A stretch of 64,000 bases of DNA from positions 34,790 through 98,789 of the forward strand of contig CAIQIQ010000023.1 in assembly GCA_903871935.1 (NCBI GenBank). The letters are read 5' to 3'. The translations under genes were made by a program, and so were the position numbers. The notes below the pieces were generated by a model. The model made no database searches and was not told the DNA's origin. It saw only the letters and a list, made by a program, of their open reading frames with translations. How positions within the stretch are numbered: position 1 is the first letter of the stretch; every line of letters begins with the position of its first letter. This document shows positions 15,741 through 23,719 of the stretch, in pieces. Source of the stretch: an uncultured Phycisphaerales bacterium. Its GTDB lineage: Bacteria; Planctomycetota; Phycisphaerae; Tepidisphaerales; Tepidisphaeraceae.

Positions 15741-17939
15741 TTAGAACACCATCGCCCCAGCATCTTCGCCGGGCACCAGTCCCAACGCGGGGTCATACGG
15801 CATGGCGCAAACGTTCACCCCGGGAAGGTGGTCGAGCACCACGCTCCCTCCCAAGCGGCGAAGGTCGTAGTCGTAAACGTTCACACAGTATCGTTGCAGG
15901 TCTCGATAGAGCTGCCGCGTTGGTCGAGTGCGAATTTCATCCAGCAGTTGCTGGACATGGTCCTTCGCTTCGGCCCAAGCCGTCACCACAAGCGATGTCG
16001 TGGCATCATCGATCAAACGGTACTCCTTGGCGACATCGCGGAACGAAAGGCTGTGTCGAAGCCTGCAGATGTTTCGGTGGTCCAGTTCGCCAGTGCGGTA
16101 CAGCCGCCGGAAATACTCGCTCAATTGAGAGGGAGCATGGATGTCCGGCTCGCGCCCAGCGCGGATGAAATCCTGATCCAGCACGGCCACGCCATTGCGA
16201 TACCACCCATCGGGCGGAAGCTTGCCCTCAACACTTCTGAAGACGATGACCTCGCCGCATTGGAGCAGCCCCTCGCGATTGCACCGCCCGGCCGCCTGCA
16301 CCACCGCCTCAAGCGGAGCCAGTTCGCGCATCAAAAGCGGGAAATCCACATCAACACCGGCTTCAATCAACTGGGTTGAAACAAGGTGGCAGGGCTTACC
16401 GTCGGCAAGCAGTCGCCGGACTTCATCCAGTATCTCTAGCCGATGCGCAGGACACATCGCCGTGGAAAGATGAAAGATGCCATCCCCGCCGGATTGCCGC
16501 AACTGGCCGAACAATTCACGAGCCGCCTTCTTGGTGTTCACCACACAGAGGGCTTGTTGCTTATCCAGCATCCTGCCAGCAACATCGGCCCAATCGATGG
16601 CCCGCGCTGTCGGACTCGGCCAGCTTACTGCGACGCGCTTCAACCTGGCAAACAGGTCGAGGCTCGGAGGCACAATGTCACGCACGCCCTCCAGACCCTC
16701 CGGTAGCAGACTGGAGTCTCGATTCCATGCCGGCTGGGTTGCAGTGCACAGCACGATGGAGCAACCAAGGTACTGTGTCACCTGCTGGAGCATCTGACAC
16801 GTTGGAGCGATCAGCCCCGGCGGCAGCGTCTGGCATTCATCCAAAATCACCACACTGCGCGCAATGTTGTGGAGCTTTCGGGAGCGCCCCGGATCATTGG
16901 AGAATAGTGTTTCGTAGAACTGCACGCTGGTCGTCAGGACAATGGGTGCATCCCAGTTCTCGGCAAGGCGCTGCGCAGACTCAGTCTGGGCTTCATCCGC
17001 ACCGTCCCGGTTCTGAATCCCATCGGCCAGACTGTGGTGTTCAAGAATCAGATCGCCCGAGCCATCATGCACAGCCTCGCCGAATACCCTTGCATTCTGC
17101 TCGATGATGCTCAGGTATGGCGCTACATAGATCACCCGGTGCAATCCATGTTGTTGGGCATGCTTCAGGGCAAAAGCCAGTGAGGAAAGAGTCTTCCCGC
17201 CTCCCGTCGGAACGGACATTGAGAACAGCCCCGGCGGCTGATCAGCTGCATGCAGCGAGGCGTTAAGAACTTGGTCGCGAATCAAAGCGATCTTTGCATC
17301 TCTGCATCTGGCTGCCCGGATCAGGATGTATTGGCGGACGCATGTGAGCAGGGCCGCTGCATCCAAGATGAACGGCTGTGATCGCGTGGGCCATTGCCTG
17401 CTCCTGGCCTCGTGGTCGGACGTATCAAGCCAATCGGCATCCACCAGGCAACTGAACAAGAGGCGAGACTGCATCTCGACGGATAGCGGTTCAGCGCCTC
17501 GCGCGCCGGGACGGATGGCGAGCTCGCACGCCGGGCAGTCTGCTTGGGCAATGGACAACACGTGAGCCAAGACCTCGCGCACTTCCTCTATTGAGTTCAC
17601 CAGGTCGGCGACATTCTGGAGCCCCGCATGATGCCCCATGATGGCCGATGCCAGCTCAATCCGCCGCGATGCCAACGCATGCGCTGCTCCGATCTGCTTG
17701 TGCCGAGTAGCTTCGCCCTTGCCACGGTTGCCGCGAATATACTCCTGAAACTCAGGCCGATACTTGCCCAAATCATGCAGCAGCCCCGCCATGTACGCCG
17801 CGTCGTGGAATGCGCCATCCCCCGGCCGCGCCTCTTCCGCAAATCGCCTCGCCATTGTCGCTACCCCCAGCAGGTGCTCCTTCAGCAACTGCCAGTCGCT
17901 CCGATCCGCCTGCTTCCCGCTATGCGCGTAATACTCCAT
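15741..17939 (-). CDS. cas3: Type I-C Cas3 helicase-nuclease
   Basis: Seen: 732 aa from the ATG at 17939 (MEYYAHSGKQ), with GGAAGGA 10 bp upstream; an ATG at 17963 is possible. The HD nuclease domain has GLLHDLGKY (His55-Asp56) and IMGHHAGLQN. The helicase has Walker A VPTGGGKT, DEAD-type box LDECQTLPPG, motif III LCTATQPAWN, and motif VI QAAGRCNREG. Known: Cas3 is recruited to the Cascade R-loop, and unwinds and degrades target DNA from 3' to 5'. All catalytic motifs are present, so it should be active. It is the first gene of the operon, with about 120 bp to a TGTGACA palindrome upstream. Confidence 0.95.
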   Translation of the reverse strand: MEYYAHSGKQADRSDWQLLKEHLLGVATMARRFAEEARPGDGAFHDAAYMAGLLHDLGKYRPEFQEYIRGNRGKGEATRHKQIGAAHALASRRIELASAIMGHHAGLQNVADLVNSIEEVREVLAHVLSIAQADCPACELAIRPGARGAEPLSVEMQSRLLFSCLVDADWLDTSDHEARSRQWPTRSQPFILDAAALLTCVRQYILIRAARCRDAKIALIRDQVLNASLHAADQPPGLFSMSVPTGGGKTLSSLAFALKHAQQHGLHRVIYVAPYLSIIEQNARVFGEAVHDGSGDLILEHHSLADGIQNRDGADEAQTESAQRLAENWDAPIVLTTSVQFYETLFSNDPGRSRKLHNIARSVVILDECQTLPPGLIAPTCQMLQQVTQYLGCSIVLCTATQPAWNRDSSLLPEGLEGVRDIVPPSLDLFARLKRVAVSWPSPTARAIDWADVAGRMLDKQQALCVVNTKKAARELFGQLRQSGGDGIFHLSTAMCPAHRLEILDEVRRLLADGKPCHLVSTQLIEAGVDVDFPLLMRELAPLEAVVQAAGRCNREGLLQCGEVIVFRSVEGKLPPDGWYRNGVAVLDQDFIRAGREPDIHAPSQLSEYFRRLYRTGELDHRNICRLRHSLSFRDVAKEYRLIDDATTSLVVTAWAEAKDHVQQLLDEIRTRPTRQLYRDLQRYCVNVYDYDLRRLGGSVVLDHLPGVNVCAMPYDPALGLVPGEDAGAMVF

Positions 17940-18056
17940 CCCGTACGAATCCTTCCCACTCATTGCCCAGGCCATCATACCCACCCGCATCCACCAACGC
18001 ATGCTCCTGTGACATTCAAAACAATCTCCTCACACCCGCCAATCCTCCCACACCCC

Positions 18057-18076
18057 TGTGACAACATCATGTCACA
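18057..18076. promoter_or_regulatory. Operator-like palindrome TGTGACA-N6-TGTCACA
   Basis: Perfect 7-bp inverted repeat with a 6-bp spacer, 118 bp upstream of the cas3 start. A further TGTGACA half-site lies at 18008-18014. The spacing between TGTGA and TCACA is 10, so it is not a classical CRP site (spacing 6). It has the form of a dimeric repressor or activator site for the cas operon. Confidence 0.5.
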
Positions 18077-18123
18077 CCCGATCATGTAATTTTTCAGGAA
18101 AGCAGAGGAGACGCCTGCTGGTC

Positions 18124-18788
18124 GCTCCACTCCCCGGCGATGGCGTCCTGCTTTGGACGCCACCGCTTCCACCACGGGTACGTGGAGCGCTTGCTGACGC
18201 TATAGCGGCCTCCGGCCTACGCGTCGGCGCGGCCGCCGCATCCTGTCCTAAGTCGCGTCCCGCGACGGCTTTGGAGCCGCCGCAGTTTACCCGCCGTGGC
18301 GGGGCGGCGGGGGTTGGGGGAATCACACCAAAAAATCTCGAAAGATTTTGGCGCTGCGCTAACCCCTTGTCAGTCCTCAACTTCCATTTTTGGCAGCCTC
18401 CAAATCACCCCATATATATAGAGAGACGTGTTTTTTCGTTCGTAGTTCAAGCTTTAGCTTGTCTGCGTACCCTGCGCCTCCGCGCTATTTGACAACCGAA
18501 TACCCGCGCCACCCAAAGCCCACCGGCTGCTGTCGGTGGGTCATGCCCTGGCATCAACTTTGCTCAGCCGATCCCCAGCCCAATGCCCCATTCTGCCCCA
18601 AAATGTCCCACTTTATTTCCGCAGGACCACGACCGCCCCTCTTGGTCTTCAACGCATGACGTATCACGTATTGCGTTCTTGCGGACCAATGTCACACTTT
18701 GTCACAGAGTGTCACACTTTTTTCCGCAGAGCCACGACGGCCTCTTGGTCATGGTCGAGCGAAGCGAAATCCCAGCCACGCCGGGGTC
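18124..18788 (+). repeat. Dispersed intergenic repeat, copy 1
   Basis: Collinear with 49944-50416. Shared blocks: CGGCGATGGCGTCCTG through GAGCGCTTGCTGACGCTATAG (18124-18207), TATATATAGAGAG followed by YGTGTTTTT (18413-18435), GCTATTTGACAACCGAATA (from 18484), a hairpin CCCACCG-N8-CGGTGGG (18519-18540), and GTCGAGCGAAGCGAAATC (from 18754). Between blocks the two copies differ in length and sequence. No coding potential. Confidence 0.7.
18604..18750 (+). repeat. Direct duplication within the intergenic repeat
   Basis: The 44 bp at 18604-18647 and the 41 bp at 18710-18750 match closely. Both run TGTCMCACTTT, TTTCCGCAG, CCACGAC and CTCTTGGTC. The second copy starts with one of the TGTCAC motifs. 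Confidence 0.6.
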
Positions 18789-18886
18789 CCGGAATGTCAC
18801 CAAAATGTCACCTTTTGTCACCATCCTTTACGAAGTGACATTTCGTGCCTAACTCCAGTAGTGACAAGTCCTTCCACGATGTCACC
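18690..18886 (+). repeat. Iteron-like cluster of TGTCAC motifs
   Basis: TGTCACA at 18690, 18700 and 18710 (exact 10-bp period). TGTCAC at 18795, 18806 and 18816 (11 and 10 bp). Inverted AGTGACA at 18834 and 18860, and TGTCACC at 18880. Such helical phasing is typical of sites for a multimeric DNA-binding protein. Confidence 0.6.
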
Positions 18887-19026
18887 ACCCCCACAGCTTG
18901 AGCAGGCGCGTGTCTATACGGCCGGGCTTTGCGGGAATCTCCATGGCATCAACGGTGGGCGCTCGTCGTAGCCGCGCGACTGCCAGGACAAGTCCGGCGT
19001 CTTTCGTTCCCCCTTCGCGCAAGACC

Positions 19027-20511
19027 CTACGCAGCCGCAATGTGCCGCCGGCAAATCTTCATGTAATGATGACCGCAAATCGCCAGACGGATCGCCTTGG
19101 GAAACAGCACCGGCCGCCGGGTCGCCGTCCAAGCCAGCAGATACCAATACTGCCATCTCTCCCGCCCGATCACCCCCAGGTAGAACAGCGAGCGAACAAA
19201 GGCGCGAACCTGCGAGAAATCCACGGCGGTCTTCACCTGCGGCGCGTGATACTCCCGCAGAAAGCGGCGCAGGCGCGTGTAATAGGCGCGCGGCGCGTAG
19301 ATCCCTTTCAGAAGCCGGATATAGCCTTCCTGAAGGGACTCAAGTCCCATGCTCGGAACGATGTTGGTCGTGCCGTCAACGTTGTCGCCGGTTGAACCGC
19401 CTTGCAGGCGATTCTCGCGCTGCAGACGCTCATGGAGTCTGGTCCCGGCAATCGCCTGCAGCAGGCCAACCATGGCCGTGACAATGCCGCTCCGCTGAAT
19501 GAAGTCTATCTGCCGTTGGAAGGTGGCCGCGGTGTCATGGTCGAAGCCGACAATGAAGCCGCCCTGAACTTCCAGGCCTGCGTGCTGCAGCGTCCTGACA
19601 TCGTTCGCCAGATCGCGATTGCGATTCTGACGCTTGCCGCACTCATCGAGGCTCGCGCCATCAGGGGTCTCAATGCCAACAAAAACCTGATCGAAGCCGG
19701 CTCGGCACATGAGCTGCACCAGTTCAGGATCATCCGCCAGATCAATCGACACCTGGGTCAGCAACGGTGTGGGTCCGTGGTCCTGCTGCCATGTCGCCAG
19801 GGCCGGAAGCAGGTCGCGTTTGGCTGCGCTGCGGCGGCCGATCAGGTTGTCATCGACAAAGAAAACCGGCCCACGCCAGCCAGAGGCCTGCAGTGCATCC
19901 AGTTCCCGTAACACCTGCGCCCCGTCCTTGCTGCGTGGCGTCCGCCCCAGCATGGCCGTGACGCTGCAAAAGTCACAGGCAAAAGGACACCCGCGTGAAT
20001 ACTGCACGCTCATGCAAGAGTACTGCTTCTTCTTGAGCAGCCCCCAGAGCGGAATCGGCGACAATGAGAGATCGGCAAATGCATCGCTGCGGTAGATGCG
20101 CTGCGCGGTTCCTTTCTCAAGATCGGCGAGGAACGGCGGTAGTGTCAGCTCCGCCTCGTTGAGGATGAAATGGTCCACCTCGTCGAAGAAGGCTTCTTCA
20201 GCGGTGAAGAGCGGCCCGCCGGCGACAATCTTCTTGCCAGCCGCCTTGCAGCGGCGAACCAACGCCGCAGTTGCCGGACGCTGCACTCCCATGGCACTAA
20301 CAAACACGTAGTCAGCCCAATGCAGATCTTCATCCTTGAGGCTCGCTGTGTTGAGATCAACTAGCCGCTTGTTCCATTTCTCCGGCAGAAGCGCGGCAAC
20401 TGTCAGCAGGCCCAACGGTGGCGAAACCGCCTTCTTGCCCACAAACCAAAGAGCACTTGAGTAACTCCAGAATGTGTTTGGAAACTCAGGATACAAGAGC
20501 AGGATATTCAT
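19027..20511 (-). CDS. B12-binding radical SAM protein with C-terminal DUF4070
   Basis: Seen: 494 aa from the ATG at 20511 (MNILLLYPEFPNTFWSYSSA); a longer frame to 20661 has no family match. An N-terminal B12-binding Rossmann domain (residues about 1-150, AVSPPLGLLTVAALLP and VDLN) comes first. The radical SAM core has the cluster motif SRGCPFACDFC (Cx3Cx2C) and VFFVDDNLIGRR. DUF4070 is at the C-terminus (SQVRAFVRSLFYLGVIG). Known: this architecture includes the hopanoid C-2 methylase HpnP and related enzymes; the NTFWSY start and VGKKA-PPLGLLT segment recall HpnP. No hopanoid synthesis gene is in the window, so HpnP identity is not established. It is divergent from a second B12 radical SAM gene. 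Confidence 0.82.
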   Translation of the reverse strand: MNILLLYPEFPNTFWSYSSALWFVGKKAVSPPLGLLTVAALLPEKWNKRLVDLNTASLKDEDLHWADYVFVSAMGVQRPATAALVRRCKAAGKKIVAGGPLFTAEEAFFDEVDHFILNEAELTLPPFLADLEKGTAQRIYRSDAFADLSLSPIPLWGLLKKKQYSCMSVQYSRGCPFACDFCSVTAMLGRTPRSKDGAQVLRELDALQASGWRGPVFFVDDNLIGRRSAAKRDLLPALATWQQDHGPTPLLTQVSIDLADDPELVQLMCRAGFDQVFVGIETPDGASLDECGKRQNRNRDLANDVRTLQHAGLEVQGGFIVGFDHDTAATFQRQIDFIQRSGIVTAMVGLLQAIAGTRLHERLQRENRLQGGSTGDNVDGTTNIVPSMGLESLQEGYIRLLKGIYAPRAYYTRLRRFLREYHAPQVKTAVDFSQVRAFVRSLFYLGVIGRERWQYWYLLAWTATRRPVLFPKAIRLAICGHHYMKICRRHIAAA

Positions 20512-20769
20512 AACTGATCTCAGGCAGCGAAGACACTTCCTCCATGTATACATTGTCTCCTGAGAATGGTCGACAGGTAACGGGCAATGCACTGCGATAC
20601 CTCCTCCGGGAGGCGCACTCATCAGGGAGACGGAGGTACAGTAGTCGAGACAGGGGTACACCGGCCTAGGGGATAATTCTTATTGCCCTCAAACGGTATT
20701 GGGTGTAGAAATGACGTTGGCGGAGTAAGCTTGGCAATTGTGTTCCCGCCGGCCTACGATGCCGTTTGA

Positions 20770-22212
20770 TTGAAGATTCTGCTTGTCCAACCCGATTACC
20801 AGCAACACGGTTTTGGCTTCCGCTTGGTGGCCATGCCTGAACCGTTGAGTCTTGAAATGCTGGCGGCCTACCTGCCCGACCATGAGGTCCGCATTCTGGA
20901 CATGCGCTGTGGCGATGAACTGGCACCGGCCGTGCGGGCGTTTGCCCCTGACCTGGTAGGGGTAACTGCCCTTACGCCAGAGGTCTACGCCGCCAGGGAT
21001 GTGCTCCGGGACGTCAAGGCGATATCCCCCCATGTTTTCACCGTTGCAGGCGGCCATCACGCCAGTCTGATGCCGCGCGACTTCCATCACCCGGATGTGG
21101 ACGCCATCGTCATTGGCGAAGGCGAAACGGTATTGGCACTGCTGGTAGCGGCATTGGGCAAAGGGCCCGCCGGTCAGCGCGATCTGTCCAGTGTGCCCAA
21201 CCTCATCTGGCGTCAGCCGGACGGCGCCTTCCGCCAGAACCCCCAGCAGGCAGTTCCCATCATTCTCGACCATTTGCCGCTGCCGCGCCGTGACCTGGTC
21301 GCGCAGCATCGGCCAAAGTACTTCTTCCTCTTTGACCAGCCCGATACCTCAATGGCAACCGGCCGGGGTTGCCCCTACCGTTGCAGTTTCTGCAGCGTCT
21401 GGGAGTTCTACGACGGCCGGACGCGGATGATGTGTCCGCAGCGGGTGATGGAGGAGCTGCGCACCGTTTCCACCGATCACATTACATTCGTCGACGATAA
21501 CTTCCTGCTCAACGCCAAACGCGAGGACCAGATCGCCGACATGATCCGCGCTGAGGGCATCAACAAGCGCTTCAGCATGGAGTGCCGCACCGACTCGATC
21601 GTGCGCAATCCGGATCTGGTGAAGAAATGGGTGGACATCGGGCTGTACGCCGCTCTGCTGGGCCTTGAAGGGACCGACGAAACGCTCAAGGCCGTAAACA
21701 AGTCCAATTCCGCTCAGACGAATGACATGGCCATCCGCATCCTTCAGGATCACGGCGTGGTAATCTGGGGGGCATTCCTTGTTGACCCGCAGTGGCAAGC
21801 TGATGACTTCAAGCGCCTGCACGATTACGTCAGTGCCCGCGGCATTACCCACACCCAGTACACTGTCCTGACTCCCCTTCCCGGTACCGAGTTGTATCGC
21901 CAGGCCCTCGCCGACAACCGCCTGCTCACGCACGACTACACCTGCTACGACGCCCTGCACGCGGTGACGGCGACCCGCCTGCCCCGCGAGCAGTTCTACC
22001 GGCACCTGGCCGATCTCTACCGCCAGACCGACCCGACCCCGTACATCGAAATGTTGCACCGCGGAGTCCTTAGTATCGCCGACGTGAAGCGCGGCAAGGC
22101 CATGCTTGATGCCATGAGCAAATGGGAGAATTACACCGTCAATGATCCCATTCTCGGCCGGCTCACAGGCACAGAAGCCGGGATGTCGCAGCCAGTTTTG
22201 CGCGTAGAGTAG
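20770..22212 (+). CDS. B12-binding radical SAM protein, HpnR-like
   Basis: Seen: 480 aa from a TTG at 20770; no ATG lies close enough, and KILLVQPDYQQHGFGFR directly after is the first strand of the B12 domain. The cobalamin-domain pattern VTALTPEVYAARDVLRDVK and GGHHASLMPRDF precedes the radical SAM cluster GRGCPYRCSFCSVWEFY (Cx3Cx2C). Then come TFVDDNFLLN and the GLEGTDETLKAVNKSN segment. Known: CSVWEFY plus an N-terminal B12 domain resembles the class that includes the hopanoid C-3 methylase HpnR, a methyl transfer to an unactivated carbon. The substrate is unproven. The partner gene starts 258 bp away on the other strand. Confidence 0.78.
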   Translation: MKILLVQPDYQQHGFGFRLVAMPEPLSLEMLAAYLPDHEVRILDMRCGDELAPAVRAFAPDLVGVTALTPEVYAARDVLRDVKAISPHVFTVAGGHHASLMPRDFHHPDVDAIVIGEGETVLALLVAALGKGPAGQRDLSSVPNLIWRQPDGAFRQNPQQAVPIILDHLPLPRRDLVAQHRPKYFFLFDQPDTSMATGRGCPYRCSFCSVWEFYDGRTRMMCPQRVMEELRTVSTDHITFVDDNFLLNAKREDQIADMIRAEGINKRFSMECRTDSIVRNPDLVKKWVDIGLYAALLGLEGTDETLKAVNKSNSAQTNDMAIRILQDHGVVIWGAFLVDPQWQADDFKRLHDYVSARGITHTQYTVLTPLPGTELYRQALADNRLLTHDYTCYDALHAVTATRLPREQFYRHLADLYRQTDPTPYIEMLHRGVLSIADVKRGKAMLDAMSKWENYTVNDPILGRLTGTEAGMSQPVLRVE

Positions 22213-22236
22213 CCCCCTTTCGCCAGCCTCAACTGC

Positions 22237-23076
22237 GTGAATGCCTCACTACCAGCTATACTCCGTCGCGTGAGCATCGCCACTCTGCAGTACCGCCCGC
22301 AGCGCATCGCCGAACTCCGGCAGCAGGTCCGCGATCGCATGCTTAGAGAATCCCCATGCACCCGCCAGCCAAACTTCATCCGCGTCTCCGCCGCCGATCT
22401 GCTGCTGCTCTACCGCCTCTATGATGAACTCTTCTTCAACGGCGTCATCCAAAGCATGCTGATGGACAAAACACACCGGCCGCTGGCGCTGAAAGTCTCC
22501 CAGGCCATGACCTCTTCCGGCGGCAGAACCCTGCGCCTGCGGCGTCGCGATCTCAGCGGCGCCCTGCAGACCCATTACGAGATCGCCATCTCCGCCCGTC
22601 TGCTGTTCAACTCCTTCAAGAATAATGACCGCTCCATCCACGTCTCCGGCCAGCTCTGCACTGACCGCCTCGATGCGATGATGCGGATCATGGAGCACGA
22701 GCTGGTGCACCTCATCGAGATGCTCAGCTTCGGCGACTCAAGCTGCAAAAAGACCCGCTTCCTTACCATTGCCGACCGCATCTTCGGCCACACCCACGCC
22801 GCGCATCGCCTGATCACCCCGCGCGAACGAGCGGCAACCGAACACAAACTGCGCTCCGGTGATGAAGTGGAATTCACCTTCGAGGGCCAGACTCTGCGCG
22901 GACGAATCAACCGCATCAACACCCGCGCAACCGTTCTGGTGCCCGACCCGCGCGGCCTGCGTTACACCGACGGCAACCACTACGCCCGCTATTACGTCCC
23001 GCTTTCGCGGCTTATCCCGCTCGTCCGTTCGTTCGTAGTGGGGGCGCAAGCCCCCGATGCAGGGACTGTCCAATAG
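22237..23076 (+). CDS. SprT-like zinc metalloprotease domain protein
   Basis: Seen: 279 aa. A SprT-like region has LYRLYDELFFNGVI, then ALKVSQAMTSSGGRT, and the zinc site MRIMEHELVHLIEML (HELVH, HExxH type). The C-terminal 60 residues form a small beta domain (GDEVEFTFEGQTLRGRINRI). Known: SprT-family proteins are single-domain metallopeptidases related to Spartan; bacterial roles are unclear. The start is uncertain: ATG at 22237 or GTG at 22270. The last 13 codons run into one arm of a 22-bp inverted repeat, so the C-terminal VVGAQAPDAGTVQ may be encoded by an inserted repeat. Confidence 0.7.
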   Translation: MNASLPAILRRVSIATLQYRPQRIAELRQQVRDRMLRESPCTRQPNFIRVSAADLLLLYRLYDELFFNGVIQSMLMDKTHRPLALKVSQAMTSSGGRTLRLRRRDLSGALQTHYEIAISARLLFNSFKNNDRSIHVSGQLCTDRLDAMMRIMEHELVHLIEMLSFGDSSCKKTRFLTIADRIFGHTHAAHRLITPRERAATEHKLRSGDEVEFTFEGQTLRGRINRINTRATVLVPDPRGLRYTDGNHYARYYVPLSRLIPLVRSFVVGAQAPDAGTVQ

Positions 23077-23129
23077 CTAATAGTTCCTTGAGACATCGGT
23101 CATTCGAGGCTTGCGCCCCCACTACGAAC
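23031..23129. repeat. 22-bp inverted repeat with 55-bp loop
   Basis: GTTCGTAGTGGGGGCGCAAG plus CC (23031-23052) is repeated exactly in reverse at 23108-23129. The left arm overlaps the 3' end of the SprT-like gene; the right arm ends 2 bp before the VOC gene stop (minus strand). It could act as a bidirectional terminator or be a palindromic mobile repeat. Confidence 0.75.
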
Positions 23130-23131
23130 AC

Positions 23132-23566
23132 TTACTTCACATCATCGTGCAGTAGCTCAATATCCACGCCCAGCAGTTTCTCCCCGCGCAGGTACGCATA
23201 GCACCCGCCGGTATAATCCCCCGTCTGCGAAACCGGCAATCCCAGCATCGCGATCGTCTGGCGCATGTCCGGAGCATCCATGGCAATGTGGTGCACACTT
23301 GGTCCATGCTTCTTCAGATGCTCCATCCAGACGCTGCCTTCGCCAACCGGTTCGATCAGTTCGATCGTGATGTTCTTCGCCTGAATGAATGCCAGCTTCG
23401 CCCGCGCATCGGTATCTTTCCCCTCATACTTCGTGTGCGCCTTGTCCCTGCCATCGGTTAGGAACCACTTGGGTGTTTCCAGCTTGAACACCTTCGCCCA
23501 CGCGGCAGCATACTTGTCGATGTCATCCACGATGATCGCAATCTGCGTAATGGCCGTATCTTTCAT
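23132..23566 (-). CDS. VOC superfamily protein, methylmalonyl-CoA epimerase-like
   Basis: Seen: 144 aa with two vicinal-oxygen-chelate modules: TQIAIIVDDIDKYAAAWAKVF at the start, FIQAKNITIELIEPVGEGS in the middle, HLKKHGPSVHHIAMDAPDM, and LGVDIELLHDD at the end. Metal ligands: a Gln in TQIA replaces the usual first His, with Glu in IELIEP, His in HHIAM and Glu in DIELL. Known: IELIEPVGxxS and GxGxHHIA are typical of methylmalonyl-CoA epimerases. Inferred: an epimerase or related VOC enzyme; the first ligand substitution (Gln) also occurs in some epimerases. It stands alone. Confidence 0.65.
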   Translation of the reverse strand: MKDTAITQIAIIVDDIDKYAAAWAKVFKLETPKWFLTDGRDKAHTKYEGKDTDARAKLAFIQAKNITIELIEPVGEGSVWMEHLKKHGPSVHHIAMDAPDMRQTIAMLGLPVSQTGDYTGGCYAYLRGEKLLGVDIELLHDDVK

Positions 23567-23660
23567 TACCGTGTTCCTTTGCTCAGCAGACCTGATTCTC
23601 CCGCCATCATAACCGACAGGCCGGGCTCGACACAGCCAGATCCACCGCCCACAAATGCAT

Positions 23661-23691
23661 CGGGCCGGCGAACGCGAACGTCGCCGGCCCG
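23661..23691 (-). terminator. GC-rich hairpin after the porin gene
   Basis: Perfect 11-bp stem CGGGCCGGCGA / TCGCCGGCCCG with a 9-nt loop, 29 bp after the porin stop on the minus strand. No U tract follows, so termination may need Rho or the hairpin may only stabilise the mRNA. Confidence 0.55.
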
Positions 23692-23719
23692 ATCTTCATG
23701 AACTGCATCAAATACGCTA

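Larger units (their letters stand above)
17940..19026. other. Gene-free region upstream of the cas operon
   Basis: About 1.09 kb lie between the cas3 start and the stop of a radical SAM gene. Open frames here are short and of low-complexity composition. It contains the TGTGACA palindrome (18057), copy 1 of a long dispersed repeat (18124-18788), a 40-bp internal duplication and an array of TGTCAC motifs. The cas promoter must lie within it, but I see no clear -10/-35 pair. Confidence 0.6.

Noticed and set aside
18057..18076. Classical CRP site
   Set aside because: TGTGA and TCACA are 10 bp apart instead of 6, so the CRP consensus is not met.
11002..19026. A genomic island integrated at tRNA-Ser
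   Set aside because: The tRNA 3' end is not duplicated near 18.9-19.0 kb and no integrase is present, so an attachment site is not supported.
20512..20769. Cobalamin riboswitch between the two B12 radical SAM genes
   Set aside because: No GCCACTG-type B12 box on either strand. Only a small hairpin around CCTCCTCCGGGAGG is seen.
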